Source: Halomonas fontilapidosi
Lineage (GTDB): Bacteria > Pseudomonadota > Gammaproteobacteria > Pseudomonadales > Halomonadaceae
Assembly (NCBI RefSeq): GCF_014192285.1
Contig: NZ_JACHXQ010000008.1
Span: 62,001-126,000, forward strand
Reading direction: 5' to 3'
Length of the DNA: 64,000 nucleotides
Numbering within the stretch: the stretch's first letter is position 1; every line of letters begins with the position of its first letter. This document shows, in pieces, positions 35,968 to 44,377 of this stretch. The notes below the pieces were generated by a model. That model saw nothing but the letters and a program-made list of their open reading frames with translations, was not told where the DNA came from and did not search any database. The position numbers were made by a program, and so were the translations under genes.

Positions 35968-35982
35968 ATACCCAGGAGGTAT
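35968..35982 (+). promoter_or_regulatory. BenM/CatM-type operator overlapping the catR ribosome site
   Basis: ATACCCAGGAGGTAT is an exact ATAC-N7-GTAT palindrome, the consensus described for the LysR-type regulators BenM and CatM of Acinetobacter. It sits in the catB-catR interval and contains the AGGAGG ribosome site of catR, so a bound regulator would block its own gene's expression. Confidence 0.6.
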
Positions 35983-35983
35983 C

Positions 35984-36886
35984 ATGGAACTGCGCCACCT
36001 TAGGTACTTCTGCGTGGTCGCAGAGGAGCTGAATCTGACCTGTGCTGCCGAGCGGCTGCACATGTCGCAGCCGCCTTTGTCTAGACAGATCAAGCAGTTG
36101 GAGAAGGAGGTCGGGGCCGAGCTGTTCGAGCGCGGATCCCGTGGCCTGCGCCTGACCACTACCGGGCAGTTCTTCCGGCAGCACGCTATCCAGATACTCG
36201 AGAAGGTGGACGCCACCCTGGAGGCAACACGGCGCATGGCACGCAGCAAGCGCGTCATGTTCGGCATTGGCTTCGTGCCATCGGTGTTCTATGGGCAGCT
36301 GCCGCTGCTGGTCCGCGACTTACGACAAAAGGATAATGTCGAACTGAGCCTGGCCGAGCTGACCACGGTGCAGCAGATCCAGGCCTTGAAGGCGGGTCGT
36401 ATCGACATGGGCTTCGGTCGTCTCAGAATCGACGACCCGGACGTGGCGCAGGAGGTGCTGTTCGACGAGCCGCTGATGGCGGTGGTGCCGACCGGCCACC
36501 CGCTGGAAGGCACCACCCCCACCCTAGAGCAGCTCGCCCGCTATCCGCTGATCCTGTTTCCCGCCAAGCCCCGCCCCAGCATGGCCGACATGGTGCTCGG
36601 GCTATTTCGCCGCCAGGCGCTGAAGGTAGAAGTGGTACAGGAGGCCAACGAGTTGCAGACGGCGCTGGGCCTAGTGGCCTCGGAAATCGGCATCAGCCTG
36701 GTGCCAGAGCAGGTGCGCCGCGTGCAACGCGACGGCATCAGCTATGTCTACCTGGCCGACAAGAGCATCACCACCCCCGTCATCTGCAGCCGCCGACGCG
36801 GAGAGGCCCCCTCCCCGGTGATGCAGGAAGCCAACGCCATCCTCGAGGTGCTGGTGGAGAACCGCCGTAGCGGCCGCTATCCCTGA
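35984..36886 (+). CDS. catR: LysR-family regulator of the cat-ben genes
   Basis: A 300-residue LysR-type regulator of the CatR/BenM/CatM group. The N-terminal winged helix (MELRHLRYFCVVAEELN, then AAERLHMSQPPLSRQIKQLE) is followed by the effector domain (about 90-295), which would bind cis,cis-muconate and possibly benzoate. Divergent placement next to catB is the standard arrangement. The start is set by AGGAGG five bases upstream. Confidence 0.9.
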   Translation: MELRHLRYFCVVAEELNLTCAAERLHMSQPPLSRQIKQLEKEVGAELFERGSRGLRLTTTGQFFRQHAIQILEKVDATLEATRRMARSKRVMFGIGFVPSVFYGQLPLLVRDLRQKDNVELSLAELTTVQQIQALKAGRIDMGFGRLRIDDPDVAQEVLFDEPLMAVVPTGHPLEGTTPTLEQLARYPLILFPAKPRPSMADMVLGLFRRQALKVEVVQEANELQTALGLVASEIGISLVPEQVRRVQRDGISYVYLADKSITTPVICSRRRGEAPSPVMQEANAILEVLVENRRSGRYP

Positions 36887-36899
36887 GGCGCCGGGATTC

Positions 36900-36989
36900 T
36901 CAGCTCGTAAGCGGCTCGACCACCCAATCGATGAAGCCCCGCAGCCGCGTGCCAATGCGCCAGGGGGTGAGTCCCACCCAGCCGAACCG
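36900..36989 (-). pseudogene. Possible remnant of a LysR regulator C-terminus
   Basis: Read on the minus strand, this stretch begins just after a stop and gives G-W-V-G-L-T-P-W-R-I-G-T-R-L-R-G-F-I-D-W-V-V-E-P-L before a stop. R-L-R-x-F-I-D-W-L-V-E is the usual end of LysR effector domains. No matching upstream coding continues in frame, so it would be a decayed fragment. The rest of the 264-base gap to 37150 shows nothing I can name. Confidence 0.35.
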
Positions 36990-37150
36990 CTAGACCTACC
37001 GAGTTGCGCCGACGAGGTACCGCTCGACTGGCGTACGACGACGATACTGTCTTCGAGGTGGGGGCTTCGATGAGGCCTACTGGCGTCATGACCTCGGGTG
37101 AGAAGGCGCGAGGTCGTGGAGCCCAAGGGGGCTGCCGGGTGCGGCGTCCT

Positions 37151-38410
37151 CTAAGTCTCCACCCGGTTTCTGCCACGCTTCTTGGCCCGGTAGAGGGCAT
37201 CATCCACGCGTTGAACCAGCGAGCGGGAGCTCTCGCCAGGCGCGAGCTCCACCACGCCGAAGCTGGCGGTGATAGTGCCAAGCTTTTCGAAGCAGTGACC
37301 GGCGATCAGGCTCCGCAGTTTTTCCGCGACCTCACTGGCTGCTTCCAGACCGGTATGTGGCAGTAGCACCATGAACTCCTCGCCGCCCCACCGTCCGTGG
37401 AGATCGATGCCGCGAATGTTGCTGCTGACCAGTCTGGCGATCGTCTTAAGTACATCGTCACCGGTGTTATGGCCGAAGCAGTCGTTGATTCGTTTGAAAT
37501 GATCGAGGTCGTACATGATCAACGAAAGCGGGGACGCGTACCGGGTGGCACGCTCCATCTCCTTTTCCAGCAGCTGGCCGAACGCCTGGCGATTAGTGAT
37601 ACCGGTGAGGCCGTCGGTGATGGCCATGGTGTTCACGCGTTCTTCCGCCCGTTTGCGCTGCGTGATATCCAGAAGGATGCCGGTCCACAGAATACCGCCG
37701 TCGGCTTCCTTCTGTGGTGTCGCGCGACACTCGATCCAGCGAATCGACCCGTCACCATGGAGAATTCGAAACTCCACGTGAACTTGAGCCATCGTGGCGG
37801 CGCTGTTCTGGGTCTGGGCTTCGACGCGCTCGGCATCCTCGGGAAGAATCCGCGACATGACCGGATCCGTATCGGGCCCCGAAATGGCTTCGAACGGCAG
37901 GCCACCCAGTGCGACGATTCCCTCGCTAAAATAGGGGAAGCTGCGTGAACCATCCGGTGCCATGCGGTATTGGTAGAGCGCTCCCGGCACCTGGGAGGCG
38001 ATGCCATGCAGCAGCGCCTCGTTCCGTCGAAGTTTCTCTTCGGTCGCCTTGCGTGACGTGATATCTCTCACGATGCAGAAGATCAGCTTGTCACCCTCGT
38101 AGGTGGCAGCATTGTTGCTGAGTTCAGCGTCGATGACGGTGCCATCCTTGCGGCGCTGCTGGGTTTCGAAATGCGCTCCAGTGCTGTCGACGCTGCGCAG
38201 CATTCCCTCGACCTCCTCCCTGCTGAGGCGAGCATCGAGATCCCACACGTGCAGGGCCTCCAGCTCCTCACGCGTGTAGCCGAGCATCTCGGCATAACGA
38301 TGGTTGACTCGGTAGAGGCTGCCGTCGAGCCTCAGGACCACCATGCCATCCCAGGAGTGCTCGAACAGGGCACTCCAGAGGATGGTTTCGTTCTTCCTGG
38401 GTGATGGCAT
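37151..38410 (-). CDS. PAS-PAS-GGDEF diguanylate cyclase
   Basis: A 419-residue soluble signalling protein. Two PAS domains with PAC tails (about 12-125, ending IFCIVRDITSRKATEE, and about 130-255, ending GILLDITQRKRAEER) are followed by a GGDEF domain (about 260-419). The active-site motif is intact as GGEEF (342-346), with the inhibitory RxxD I-site five residues before it (RGID, then LHGRW). It should therefore make cyclic di-GMP from GTP and be feedback-inhibited. No EAL domain or membrane segment is present. ATG 38410 was chosen over an upstream GTG. Confidence 0.92.
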   Translation of the reverse strand: MPSPRKNETILWSALFEHSWDGMVVLRLDGSLYRVNHRYAEMLGYTREELEALHVWDLDARLSREEVEGMLRSVDSTGAHFETQQRRKDGTVIDAELSNNAATYEGDKLIFCIVRDITSRKATEEKLRRNEALLHGIASQVPGALYQYRMAPDGSRSFPYFSEGIVALGGLPFEAISGPDTDPVMSRILPEDAERVEAQTQNSAATMAQVHVEFRILHGDGSIRWIECRATPQKEADGGILWTGILLDITQRKRAEERVNTMAITDGLTGITNRQAFGQLLEKEMERATRYASPLSLIMYDLDHFKRINDCFGHNTGDDVLKTIARLVSSNIRGIDLHGRWGGEEFMVLLPHTGLEAASEVAEKLRSLIAGHCFEKLGTITASFGVVELAPGESSRSLVQRVDDALYRAKKRGRNRVET

Positions 38411-38579
38411 AGGGGAGTTCCAGGCCTCAAGGAAGGGAGTCACTTACCACCATAGTATCTCACGGGTCGCTGGCATTGCCCGCCCGTCGACGGAGGGGAT
38501 CCACCCGCTGCGGCGGATTTACGCCCCAAAGGCCGGCGTCATGAGTGACTTCCCCTGGCGGCGCTACCGACAGCGCACC

Positions 38580-39470
38580 TCACCCGAACACCTCCTCGAC
38601 CAGGCCAATCAGGTTGTGAAGGGCCGGCGCGTCGTTGCTTGATCGCCAGGCCAGCCATAGCGGCATGTCGCAGGCAGCGAGCTCCTCCAGATGAAGGAAG
38701 CGGATACCCGGCATGGGATGGGCGCTACTGGCCGAAGGGACGATGGCGATCCCCAGGCCGGCCGCCACCATACTGAGGATGGTGATGTTGTCGGCGCCGT
38801 ACTGCACCACCCGCGGCTCGAAGCCCAGGCGCTGGAAGTGGGCCATCACGCGGTCGTAGTAGACCGGTGAAACGCTGCGAAAGCCCCATACGAAGTCGGC
38901 CTCCTTCAGCACGCTCAGGCAGTTCGGCGGCGCCGAGGCCCATGGCGAGGCCTCGGGTACGGCCAGCATCAGGTGGTCGTGCTGCAGCAGGCGAGTTTCC
39001 AGGCCCGGCTGGTCGGCGCTGTCCAGGTAGAGGATGCCGGCGTCCAGGGAGCCCTCCCGCAGCCGCTCCAGCTGGGGCCCCGAGAGCAGCGGGAAGACCT
39101 CGAAGGCGACCCTGGGGTAGCGATCGCGATAGCGCCTCAGCAGGTTGGCCACCTCCGGCACCCAGAGGTGCGTCACCGTCACCCCCAGGCTGACCTTGCC
39201 GATCAGCCCCTGGCCCAGCGAGGTGAGTCGCGTCCGGATCTGGGTGCGCCTGTCGAGCAGCTGGACGGCCTCCTCAAAGAGCGCCTGGCCGGCCACCGTC
39301 AGGCTGACTCCACGAGCATGGCGCTCCAGCAGCCGGGTGCCCAGGTCCTCCTCCAATAGTCGAACCTGCCGGGTCAGTGCCGGCTGGGCGACATGCACCC
39401 GGCGGCTGGCCGCGGAGATGGAACCGGTCTCCGCAACGGCAATGAAATAGCTGAGCTGGCGGAATTCCAC
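38580..39470 (-). CDS. LysR-family regulator, Nac/CbbR-like
   Basis: A 296-residue regulator. The winged helix reads EFRQLSYFIAVAETGSISAA and VAQPALTRQVRLLEEDLG; the effector domain follows. A GTG start at 39470 with GAGAGGG upstream begins exactly at the family's usual first residues; in-frame ATGs further upstream are less likely. It is divergent from the DUF3311/symporter/amidohydrolase genes and probably controls them. Confidence 0.85.
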   Translation of the reverse strand: MEFRQLSYFIAVAETGSISAASRRVHVAQPALTRQVRLLEEDLGTRLLERHARGVSLTVAGQALFEEAVQLLDRRTQIRTRLTSLGQGLIGKVSLGVTVTHLWVPEVANLLRRYRDRYPRVAFEVFPLLSGPQLERLREGSLDAGILYLDSADQPGLETRLLQHDHLMLAVPEASPWASAPPNCLSVLKEADFVWGFRSVSPVYYDRVMAHFQRLGFEPRVVQYGADNITILSMVAAGLGIAIVPSASSAHPMPGIRFLHLEELAACDMPLWLAWRSSNDAPALHNLIGLVEEVFG

Positions 39471-39628
39471 GGGCCCTCTCGTCTCATCCGGGTGGGGATC
39501 TCTCACTCTATCCATATCAATCCGGCATGTCAGCAATGCCAAACCTATATTTTTTCTATCGAGAAAGGCGTTCCATAGTCTAGGGACAACCCACAACAAG
39601 ACTCGCCACGGCGAGCTGGACTCTCCCC

Positions 39629-39841
39629 ATGAACAAGACCTATCACCTGCTGACGGGGTTGCACTTTGCGGTATGCACCCTGGCCATGATCTGGCCCGGC
39701 GCCCTGATCGCCAACCGTATCGAGCCCATCGTGCTGGGCCTGCCCTTCCTGTTCTTCTGGTACACCCTGTGGATGCTGGTGCTCTTCGCCGGCATGTGGA
39801 TCGCCTTCGTCGTTCGTCACGGAGGTGGCCGCCATGAGTGA
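39629..39841 (+). CDS. DUF3311 small membrane protein
   Basis: A 70-residue protein with two hydrophobic helices (LLTGLHFAVCTLAMIWPGAL and FLFFWYTLWMLVLFAGMWIAF), matching DUF3311 proteins that precede sodium:solute symporter genes. It overlaps the symporter start by eight bases, so the two are translationally coupled; an accessory subunit role is likely. Confidence 0.85.
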   Translation: MNKTYHLLTGLHFAVCTLAMIWPGALIANRIEPIVLGLPFLFFWYTLWMLVLFAGMWIAFVVRHGGGRHE

Positions 39842-41294
39842 TTCCGTGATCATCATCGGCATTACGCTCGTCTACCTGATCATGGTGCTGGTGGTGGGCC
39901 TACGCGCCCGCGGCCAGTCGAGCTCCAGCCTGGAAGGGTATGTCGCCGGCGGCCGCCACGTGGGCGTGGTGATCCTGTTCTTCATCCTGGGCGCCGAAAT
40001 CTTCTCCGCCTTCGCCTTCCTCGGCACGCCGGGCTGGGCCTACAAGCACGGCGCGCCGGCCTTCTATATCCTCGCCTACCTGTCGCTGGTGCCGATCACC
40101 ATCTGGGCGTTGGGCCCGCGGGTGGCCAAGCTGGGCCGCGAGCGGGGCTACCTGACCCAGGGCGACATGATCGCCGATCACTATCGCAGCAAGCCGCTCG
40201 GCATGCTGGCCGGCATCATCGGCGTGGTCGCCCTGGTGCCCTACCTGACCATCCAGATCGCCGGCGCCGGCCTGCTGTTCCAGGCCGCGACCGATGGCAT
40301 GGTGCCCTTCTGGCTGGGTGGGCTGCTCGCCTTCGTGGTGGTGGCCGCCTACGTGTTCTGCAGCGGCCTGAGCGGGATCGGCTGGACCAACCTGGTACAG
40401 GGCGTGATGATGATCGCCATCGCCTGGTTCCTGGGACTGGCCATCTCCGAGCGCCTCTACGGCGGCGTGGGGGAGATGTTCACCCAGCTCCAGCAGCAGG
40501 CACCGGAGTACCTGACCATGCCCGGGGCCACCGGCATGGGCTGGGGCTACTTCAGCACCGCCGTGCTGGTCAGTGCGTTCGGCGGCGCCATGTGGCCGCA
40601 CCTGTTCATGAAGTTCTACTCGGCGGACAGCGGCAAGACCCTGCGCAAGGTCAGCGTCTTCTACCCCCTCTACGCCTACCTGCTGGTGCCGCTGCTGTTC
40701 ATCGGCTTCGCCGGCATCCTGGCCTTCGCCGATACGCCGCTGGAGCGCGCCGACACCGTGCTGCTGAATATGGTGATGGAGGTGGCCAACTTCTCGCCTT
40801 GGGTCATCGGCCTGATGCTCTCCGGCGCCCTGGCAGCCGCCATGTCCACCGGGGCCAACCTCGCCCACACCGCCGCCATCGTACTGGTGCGTGACGTGAT
40901 GGGCCCCACCGTGATGAAGGGTGCCAGCGAGACGACCACGGTCAGCGTGACACGCTGGAGCGTGCTGGGGCTGTCGCTGGCGGCCTACCTGATCGCGCTG
41001 CTCAACCCCGGCTCGCTGGTCATGATCCTGCTCACCGCCTACGGCGTGATCATCCAGCTGTTCCCGATGGTGATCGGCGCGCTGTTCCTGCCACGGCTGC
41101 GCCGCGCCAGTGTGATGTCGGGTGCGCTGATCGGCAGCCTGGCCTTCCTGATGATGGAGTTCGTCTGGAGCTCGCCGCTGGGTTGGCACGCCGGGGTCTG
41201 GGCCATGCTGCTCAACGTGGCGGCGGTCGCCGTCTGGCAGCGCTTCAGTTACGCCACCCAGGCCCACCAGCCCCAGATCCGCAACAGCCACTAA
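39834..41294 (+). CDS. Sodium:solute symporter (SSS) family transporter
   Basis: A 486-residue transporter with about 13 membrane segments, including EGYVAGGRHVG, GAEIFSAFAFLGTPGWAY and LTQGDMIADHYRS near the N-terminus and ALAAAMSTGANLAHTAA later, all typical of the SSS family. It would import an organic anion or amino-acid derivative with Na+. GGAGGTGG precedes the ATG. The downstream gene, 16 bases away, is an M20 amidohydrolase, so the substrate may be an N-acyl amino acid. Confidence 0.9.
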   Translation: MSDSVIIIGITLVYLIMVLVVGLRARGQSSSSLEGYVAGGRHVGVVILFFILGAEIFSAFAFLGTPGWAYKHGAPAFYILAYLSLVPITIWALGPRVAKLGRERGYLTQGDMIADHYRSKPLGMLAGIIGVVALVPYLTIQIAGAGLLFQAATDGMVPFWLGGLLAFVVVAAYVFCSGLSGIGWTNLVQGVMMIAIAWFLGLAISERLYGGVGEMFTQLQQQAPEYLTMPGATGMGWGYFSTAVLVSAFGGAMWPHLFMKFYSADSGKTLRKVSVFYPLYAYLLVPLLFIGFAGILAFADTPLERADTVLLNMVMEVANFSPWVIGLMLSGALAAAMSTGANLAHTAAIVLVRDVMGPTVMKGASETTTVSVTRWSVLGLSLAAYLIALLNPGSLVMILLTAYGVIIQLFPMVIGALFLPRLRRASVMSGALIGSLAFLMMEFVWSSPLGWHAGVWAMLLNVAAVAVWQRFSYATQAHQPQIRNSH

Positions 41295-41310
41295 GCCCCG
41301 GGAGACCACA

Positions 41311-42609
41311 ATGACGACGCAAACCAATATGCCGGATCTCAAGGGCGCCATTGGCGCCCAGGTGGAGGCGACCCTCGAGGAGGTTCAGGCGCTGTACCGC
41401 CAGATTCACCAACATCCCGAGCTGCCCTTCCAGGAGCATGAGACCAGCGCCCGCCTGGCCGAGGCCCTGGAAGCGCTGGGCTACGAGGTGACCCGCGGCG
41501 TGGGCGGCACCGGCGTGGTGGCCCTGCTCGAGAACGGCGACGGCCCCACGGTGATGCTGCGCGGCGACATGGATGCCCTACCCATCAAGGAGGACACAGG
41601 GCTTGAGTTTGCCAGCACCCGCACGGCTGAGACCGAGAGCGGCACCGTGCCGCTGATGCATGCCTGCGGCCATGACCTGCACAGCAGCTGCGTGGTGGGG
41701 GCCGCCGCGGTGATGGCCGGACTTCGGGAACACTGGTCCGGCACCCTGATGCTGATCTGCCAGCCCGCCGAGGAGATCTTCGGCGGCGCCAGGGCCATGC
41801 TCGATGACGGCCTCTACACCCGCTTCGCCCGGCCCGATGTCATCCTTGGCCAGCACAACATGCCGGCGCTGGCCGGCACCGTCGGCCATCGCCCCGGCAG
41901 TGCCATGGCCGCCTGTACCAACCTGGCCGTAACGATCCACGGCGCCGGCGGCCACGGTTCCATGCCGGCGCAGACGGTCGACCCGGTGGTGATCGCCGCC
42001 CATGTGGTCACCCGCCTGCAGACCATCGTCTCCCGCGAGGTGCCGCCGGAGGAGACCGTGGTGGTGACCGTCGGCAAGCTGCACGCCGGCACCCAGGCCA
42101 ACATCATCCCCCACTCGGCCGAGCTCGAGATCAATATCCGCAGCTTCGACAACGCCCTGCACCGCCAGGTGGTGGAAGGTATCGAGCGCATCATTCGCGC
42201 CGAGTGCGAGGCCGGCCGCTCCCCGACGCCGCCGGAATTCCGCGTGCTCAACGAGACCCTCGCCCTGCACAACGACCCGGCGACGGTCGAGCGGGTGCGC
42301 CGGGCCCACGCCAAGCACTTCGGCGAGGCCAACCTCTACGCCATGCCGCGCCTCAACGGCAGCGAGGACTTCCCGTTCTTCGGCAGCGCCGAGGCCGGCG
42401 GCTTCGGCGGCGAGGACATCCCCTATGTCTACTGGTTTATCGGCGCGACGCCAGAATCACGCTGGGTGGAGACGCCGGGGACGAGCGTGGCGGAGAAGAT
42501 GCGCCACCTGGAGATGCCCCACTCGCCCTACTACTTTCCGGGCAATGCGGTCACGCTGCGCACCGGCATCGAGGCCATGGCCGCCGGGGCCCTCGCCTAC
42601 CTGAGGTGA
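41311..42609 (+). CDS. M20-family N-acyl amino acid amidohydrolase
   Basis: A 432-residue metallopeptidase-family hydrolase (M20D, hippurate hydrolase/IAA-amino acid hydrolase group). Metal ligands show in LRGDMDALP, MHACGHDLHSS, QPAEEIFGGA and, near the end, GSEDFPFF. It cleaves an amide between an acyl group and an amino acid. Given the benzoate genes nearby, hippurate (benzoylglycine) is an attractive substrate, but the family is broad and this is inference only. Confidence 0.88.
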   Translation: MTTQTNMPDLKGAIGAQVEATLEEVQALYRQIHQHPELPFQEHETSARLAEALEALGYEVTRGVGGTGVVALLENGDGPTVMLRGDMDALPIKEDTGLEFASTRTAETESGTVPLMHACGHDLHSSCVVGAAAVMAGLREHWSGTLMLICQPAEEIFGGARAMLDDGLYTRFARPDVILGQHNMPALAGTVGHRPGSAMAACTNLAVTIHGAGGHGSMPAQTVDPVVIAAHVVTRLQTIVSREVPPEETVVVTVGKLHAGTQANIIPHSAELEINIRSFDNALHRQVVEGIERIIRAECEAGRSPTPPEFRVLNETLALHNDPATVERVRRAHAKHFGEANLYAMPRLNGSEDFPFFGSAEAGGFGGEDIPYVYWFIGATPESRWVETPGTSVAEKMRHLEMPHSPYYFPGNAVTLRTGIEAMAAGALAYLR

Positions 42610-42627
42610 GAAATGCACATATAGCCG

Positions 42628-43599
42628 TCATCCGGGATCCTGCCTTTCGTCAAACCTGTCCCAGAAAGGCGGATCGCCGAAATAGCCCTCCAAGAAGTCG
42701 ACAAAGCAGCGTACCTTGCTCGCCAGCAGCTGTCGGTGGGCGTACACCGCATAGAGTGACATCGGCTCGGGCTCATGCTCCGGCAGGATGATCCGCAGTT
42801 TTCCCGCCTTGATCGCGGCGCTCGAGATGAAAGTAGGCTGCAAGACGATGCCGGCACCGGCGATGGCGGCTTCGACCAATACATCGCCGTTGTTGCTGAC
42901 TAAGTCGCTGCTGACTAAGTCGTTGCTGACTAAGTCGCTGCTGACCATATTGCCATGGTGGTGTTGGCCACGCCCTGGCAACCAGCGGAAGACCGACTCG
43001 CCGGATTCCTGCTCCATGTAGCTGTAGCGCAAATAACGATGCGACTCGAGGTCTTCGGGGCGTTGAGGTGTGCCGTACCGCTGGAGGTACGCTGGCGAGG
43101 CGCACAACACCAGGCGTACTGGTGCGATTCGCTTGGCGATCAGCGAGGAACTCTTCAGGTGACCGATGCGCAGCGCGATATCGAAGCCTTCTTCGACGAT
43201 GTCGACCTTGCGGTCATTCAGCTGCAGGTCGATGCCGACGGCAGGATGAGCGCGCTGAAAGTCACTCAGCAGCGGGGCCAGATGACGAATGGCGAAGGAG
43301 ACCGGCGCGCTGATCCGCAGCCGGCCCCGAGCCTGGGTCTGCAGATTACCCAGTTGGCTCTCCATGTCATCGATCTCGGCTAGCACCTGCTGGGCGCGTT
43401 GATGATAGGTGGCTCCCGCCTCGGTCAGGTGAATCCGGCGCGTGGTGCGGTTGAGCAGGCGCACCCCCAAGTGTTGTTCGAGCTGCGACACGTATTTACT
43501 GACCAACTGCGGCGATATATCCAGTCGCCCGGCAGCACGGGTAAAGCTGCCTTCGGCCACGACGGTGACGAAGGCGCGCATAGCATCGAGTCGGTCCAT
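42628..43599 (-). CDS. LysR-family regulator with in-frame tandem repeat
   Basis: A 323-residue regulator, with the winged helix MDRLDAMRAFVTVVAEGSF and DISPQLVSKYVSQLEQHLG, and an effector domain. Around residues 219-236 the chain carries SDLVS-NDLVS-SDLVS-NN, produced by a 15-base tandem repeat; relatives normally have a single short loop before the conserved NNGDVLVEAAIAGAGI. The insert may alter effector binding or be neutral. The codon TTA is used three times in this insert, unusual for a genome of this GC. GGAG lies about 7 bases before the ATG at 43599. It is divergent from the DoxX and DODA dioxygenase genes. Confidence 0.88.
   Translation of the reverse strand: MDRLDAMRAFVTVVAEGSFTRAAGRLDISPQLVSKYVSQLEQHLGVRLLNRTTRRIHLTEAGATYHQRAQQVLAEIDDMESQLGNLQTQARGRLRISAPVSFAIRHLAPLLSDFQRAHPAVGIDLQLNDRKVDIVEEGFDIALRIGHLKSSSLIAKRIAPVRLVLCASPAYLQRYGTPQRPEDLESHRYLRYSYMEQESGESVFRWLPGRGQHHHGNMVSSDLVSNDLVSSDLVSNNGDVLVEAAIAGAGIVLQPTFISSAAIKAGKLRIILPEHEPEPMSLYAVYAHRQLLASKVRCFVDFLEGYFGDPPFWDRFDERQDPG
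42893..42945. repeat. 15-bp tandem repeat inside a LysR gene
   Basis: Three full copies of YTGCTGACTAAGTCG (42893-42907, 42908-42922, 42923-42937; the first base alternates t, c, t) and a partial fourth (to 42945). The unit length is a multiple of three, so changes in copy number keep the frame. Confidence 0.9.
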
Positions 43600-43765
43600 C
43601 GGTAGCTCCGGGGGTGGGTTCATTTAATTATCAATGAAATATTGATAATCACGCAACGGAAACGCCGTTATTCCTTCTCTTTGGTGGTAGTAAGGTGTCT
43701 CCATCACCTGACGGCCATTCAGCGCCTCAGGGACAACCCCGATGACATGACACGAGGTAAACGCC

Positions 43766-44257
43766 ATGAAGACTCAATTTGTAAAAGCACTGTTCGGCAC
43801 CAACGCTGGCCTTGCGGCACTGGCCCTGCGGGTGCCGGTGGGACTGATCCTGGCCGCCCACGGCGCACAGAAACTATTTGGCTGGTTCGGTGGCTACGGC
43901 CTGGAGGGGACCGGGCAGTGGCTGGCGAGCATCGGCCTGGCGCCAGGCACCCTGATGGCCTTGCTGGCCGGTAGCGCCGAGTTCTTCGGCGGGCTGGCAC
44001 TGGTACTTGGCCTGCTGACCCGTCCCGCAGCGCTGGTATCGGCCTTCACCATGCTGGTGGCCATTTTCGCCGTGCATATCGGCAATGGCCTGTTCATGTC
44101 CAACAACGGCTACGAGTTCGCCCTTGCTCTGCTGGCCGCCACCGTCGCCCTGACGATTCAAGGCGCCGGCCGCTTTTCACTGGATACCCTGCTGTTGGCA
44201 CGCTTCGCGGCTGGCCGGACCGCACAGGGCGCTGTCACCGAAAGCGCGTCAGCCTGA
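43766..44257 (+). CDS. DoxX-family membrane protein
   Basis: A 163-residue inner-membrane protein with four hydrophobic helices; LALRVPVGLILAAHGAQKLFGWFGG and GSAEFFGGLALVLGLLTRPAAL are DoxX signatures. DoxX proteins are linked to quinone-dependent redox or thiol-oxidative stress. The gene follows the divergent LysR control region and precedes the DODA-type dioxygenase. Confidence 0.88.
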   Translation: MKTQFVKALFGTNAGLAALALRVPVGLILAAHGAQKLFGWFGGYGLEGTGQWLASIGLAPGTLMALLAGSAEFFGGLALVLGLLTRPAALVSAFTMLVAIFAVHIGNGLFMSNNGYEFALALLAATVALTIQGAGRFSLDTLLLARFAAGRTAQGAVTESASA

Positions 44258-44315
44258 TACTGACGCGGCCATCATCGACTCGCGGGCACCCCGCTTAGCC
44301 GGATCGATTCATGGA

Positions 44316-44341
44316 ATCCTGACGGCATCGGCCGTCAGGAT
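44316..44341 (+). terminator. Perfect hairpin between doxX-like and dioxygenase genes
   Basis: ATCCTGACGGC and GCCGTCAGGAT pair over 11 bases around the loop ATCG. There is no T-run, so it may be an attenuator or mRNA-stabilising structure between the two co-directional genes rather than a full terminator. Confidence 0.5.
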
Positions 44342-44377
44342 CCGACGAGATCTGGCGTGACCCCAGGAGCGACAACA

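Noticed and set aside
38523..38642. Short plus-strand frame starting MSDFPWRRYR upstream of the LysR gene end
   Set aside because: It runs antisense into the 3' end of the LysR gene and shows no family resemblance.
42893..42945. Possible CRISPR-like repeat
   Set aside because: The copies are 15 bases long and directly adjacent with no spacers, and lie inside a coding sequence; this is a tandem repeat.
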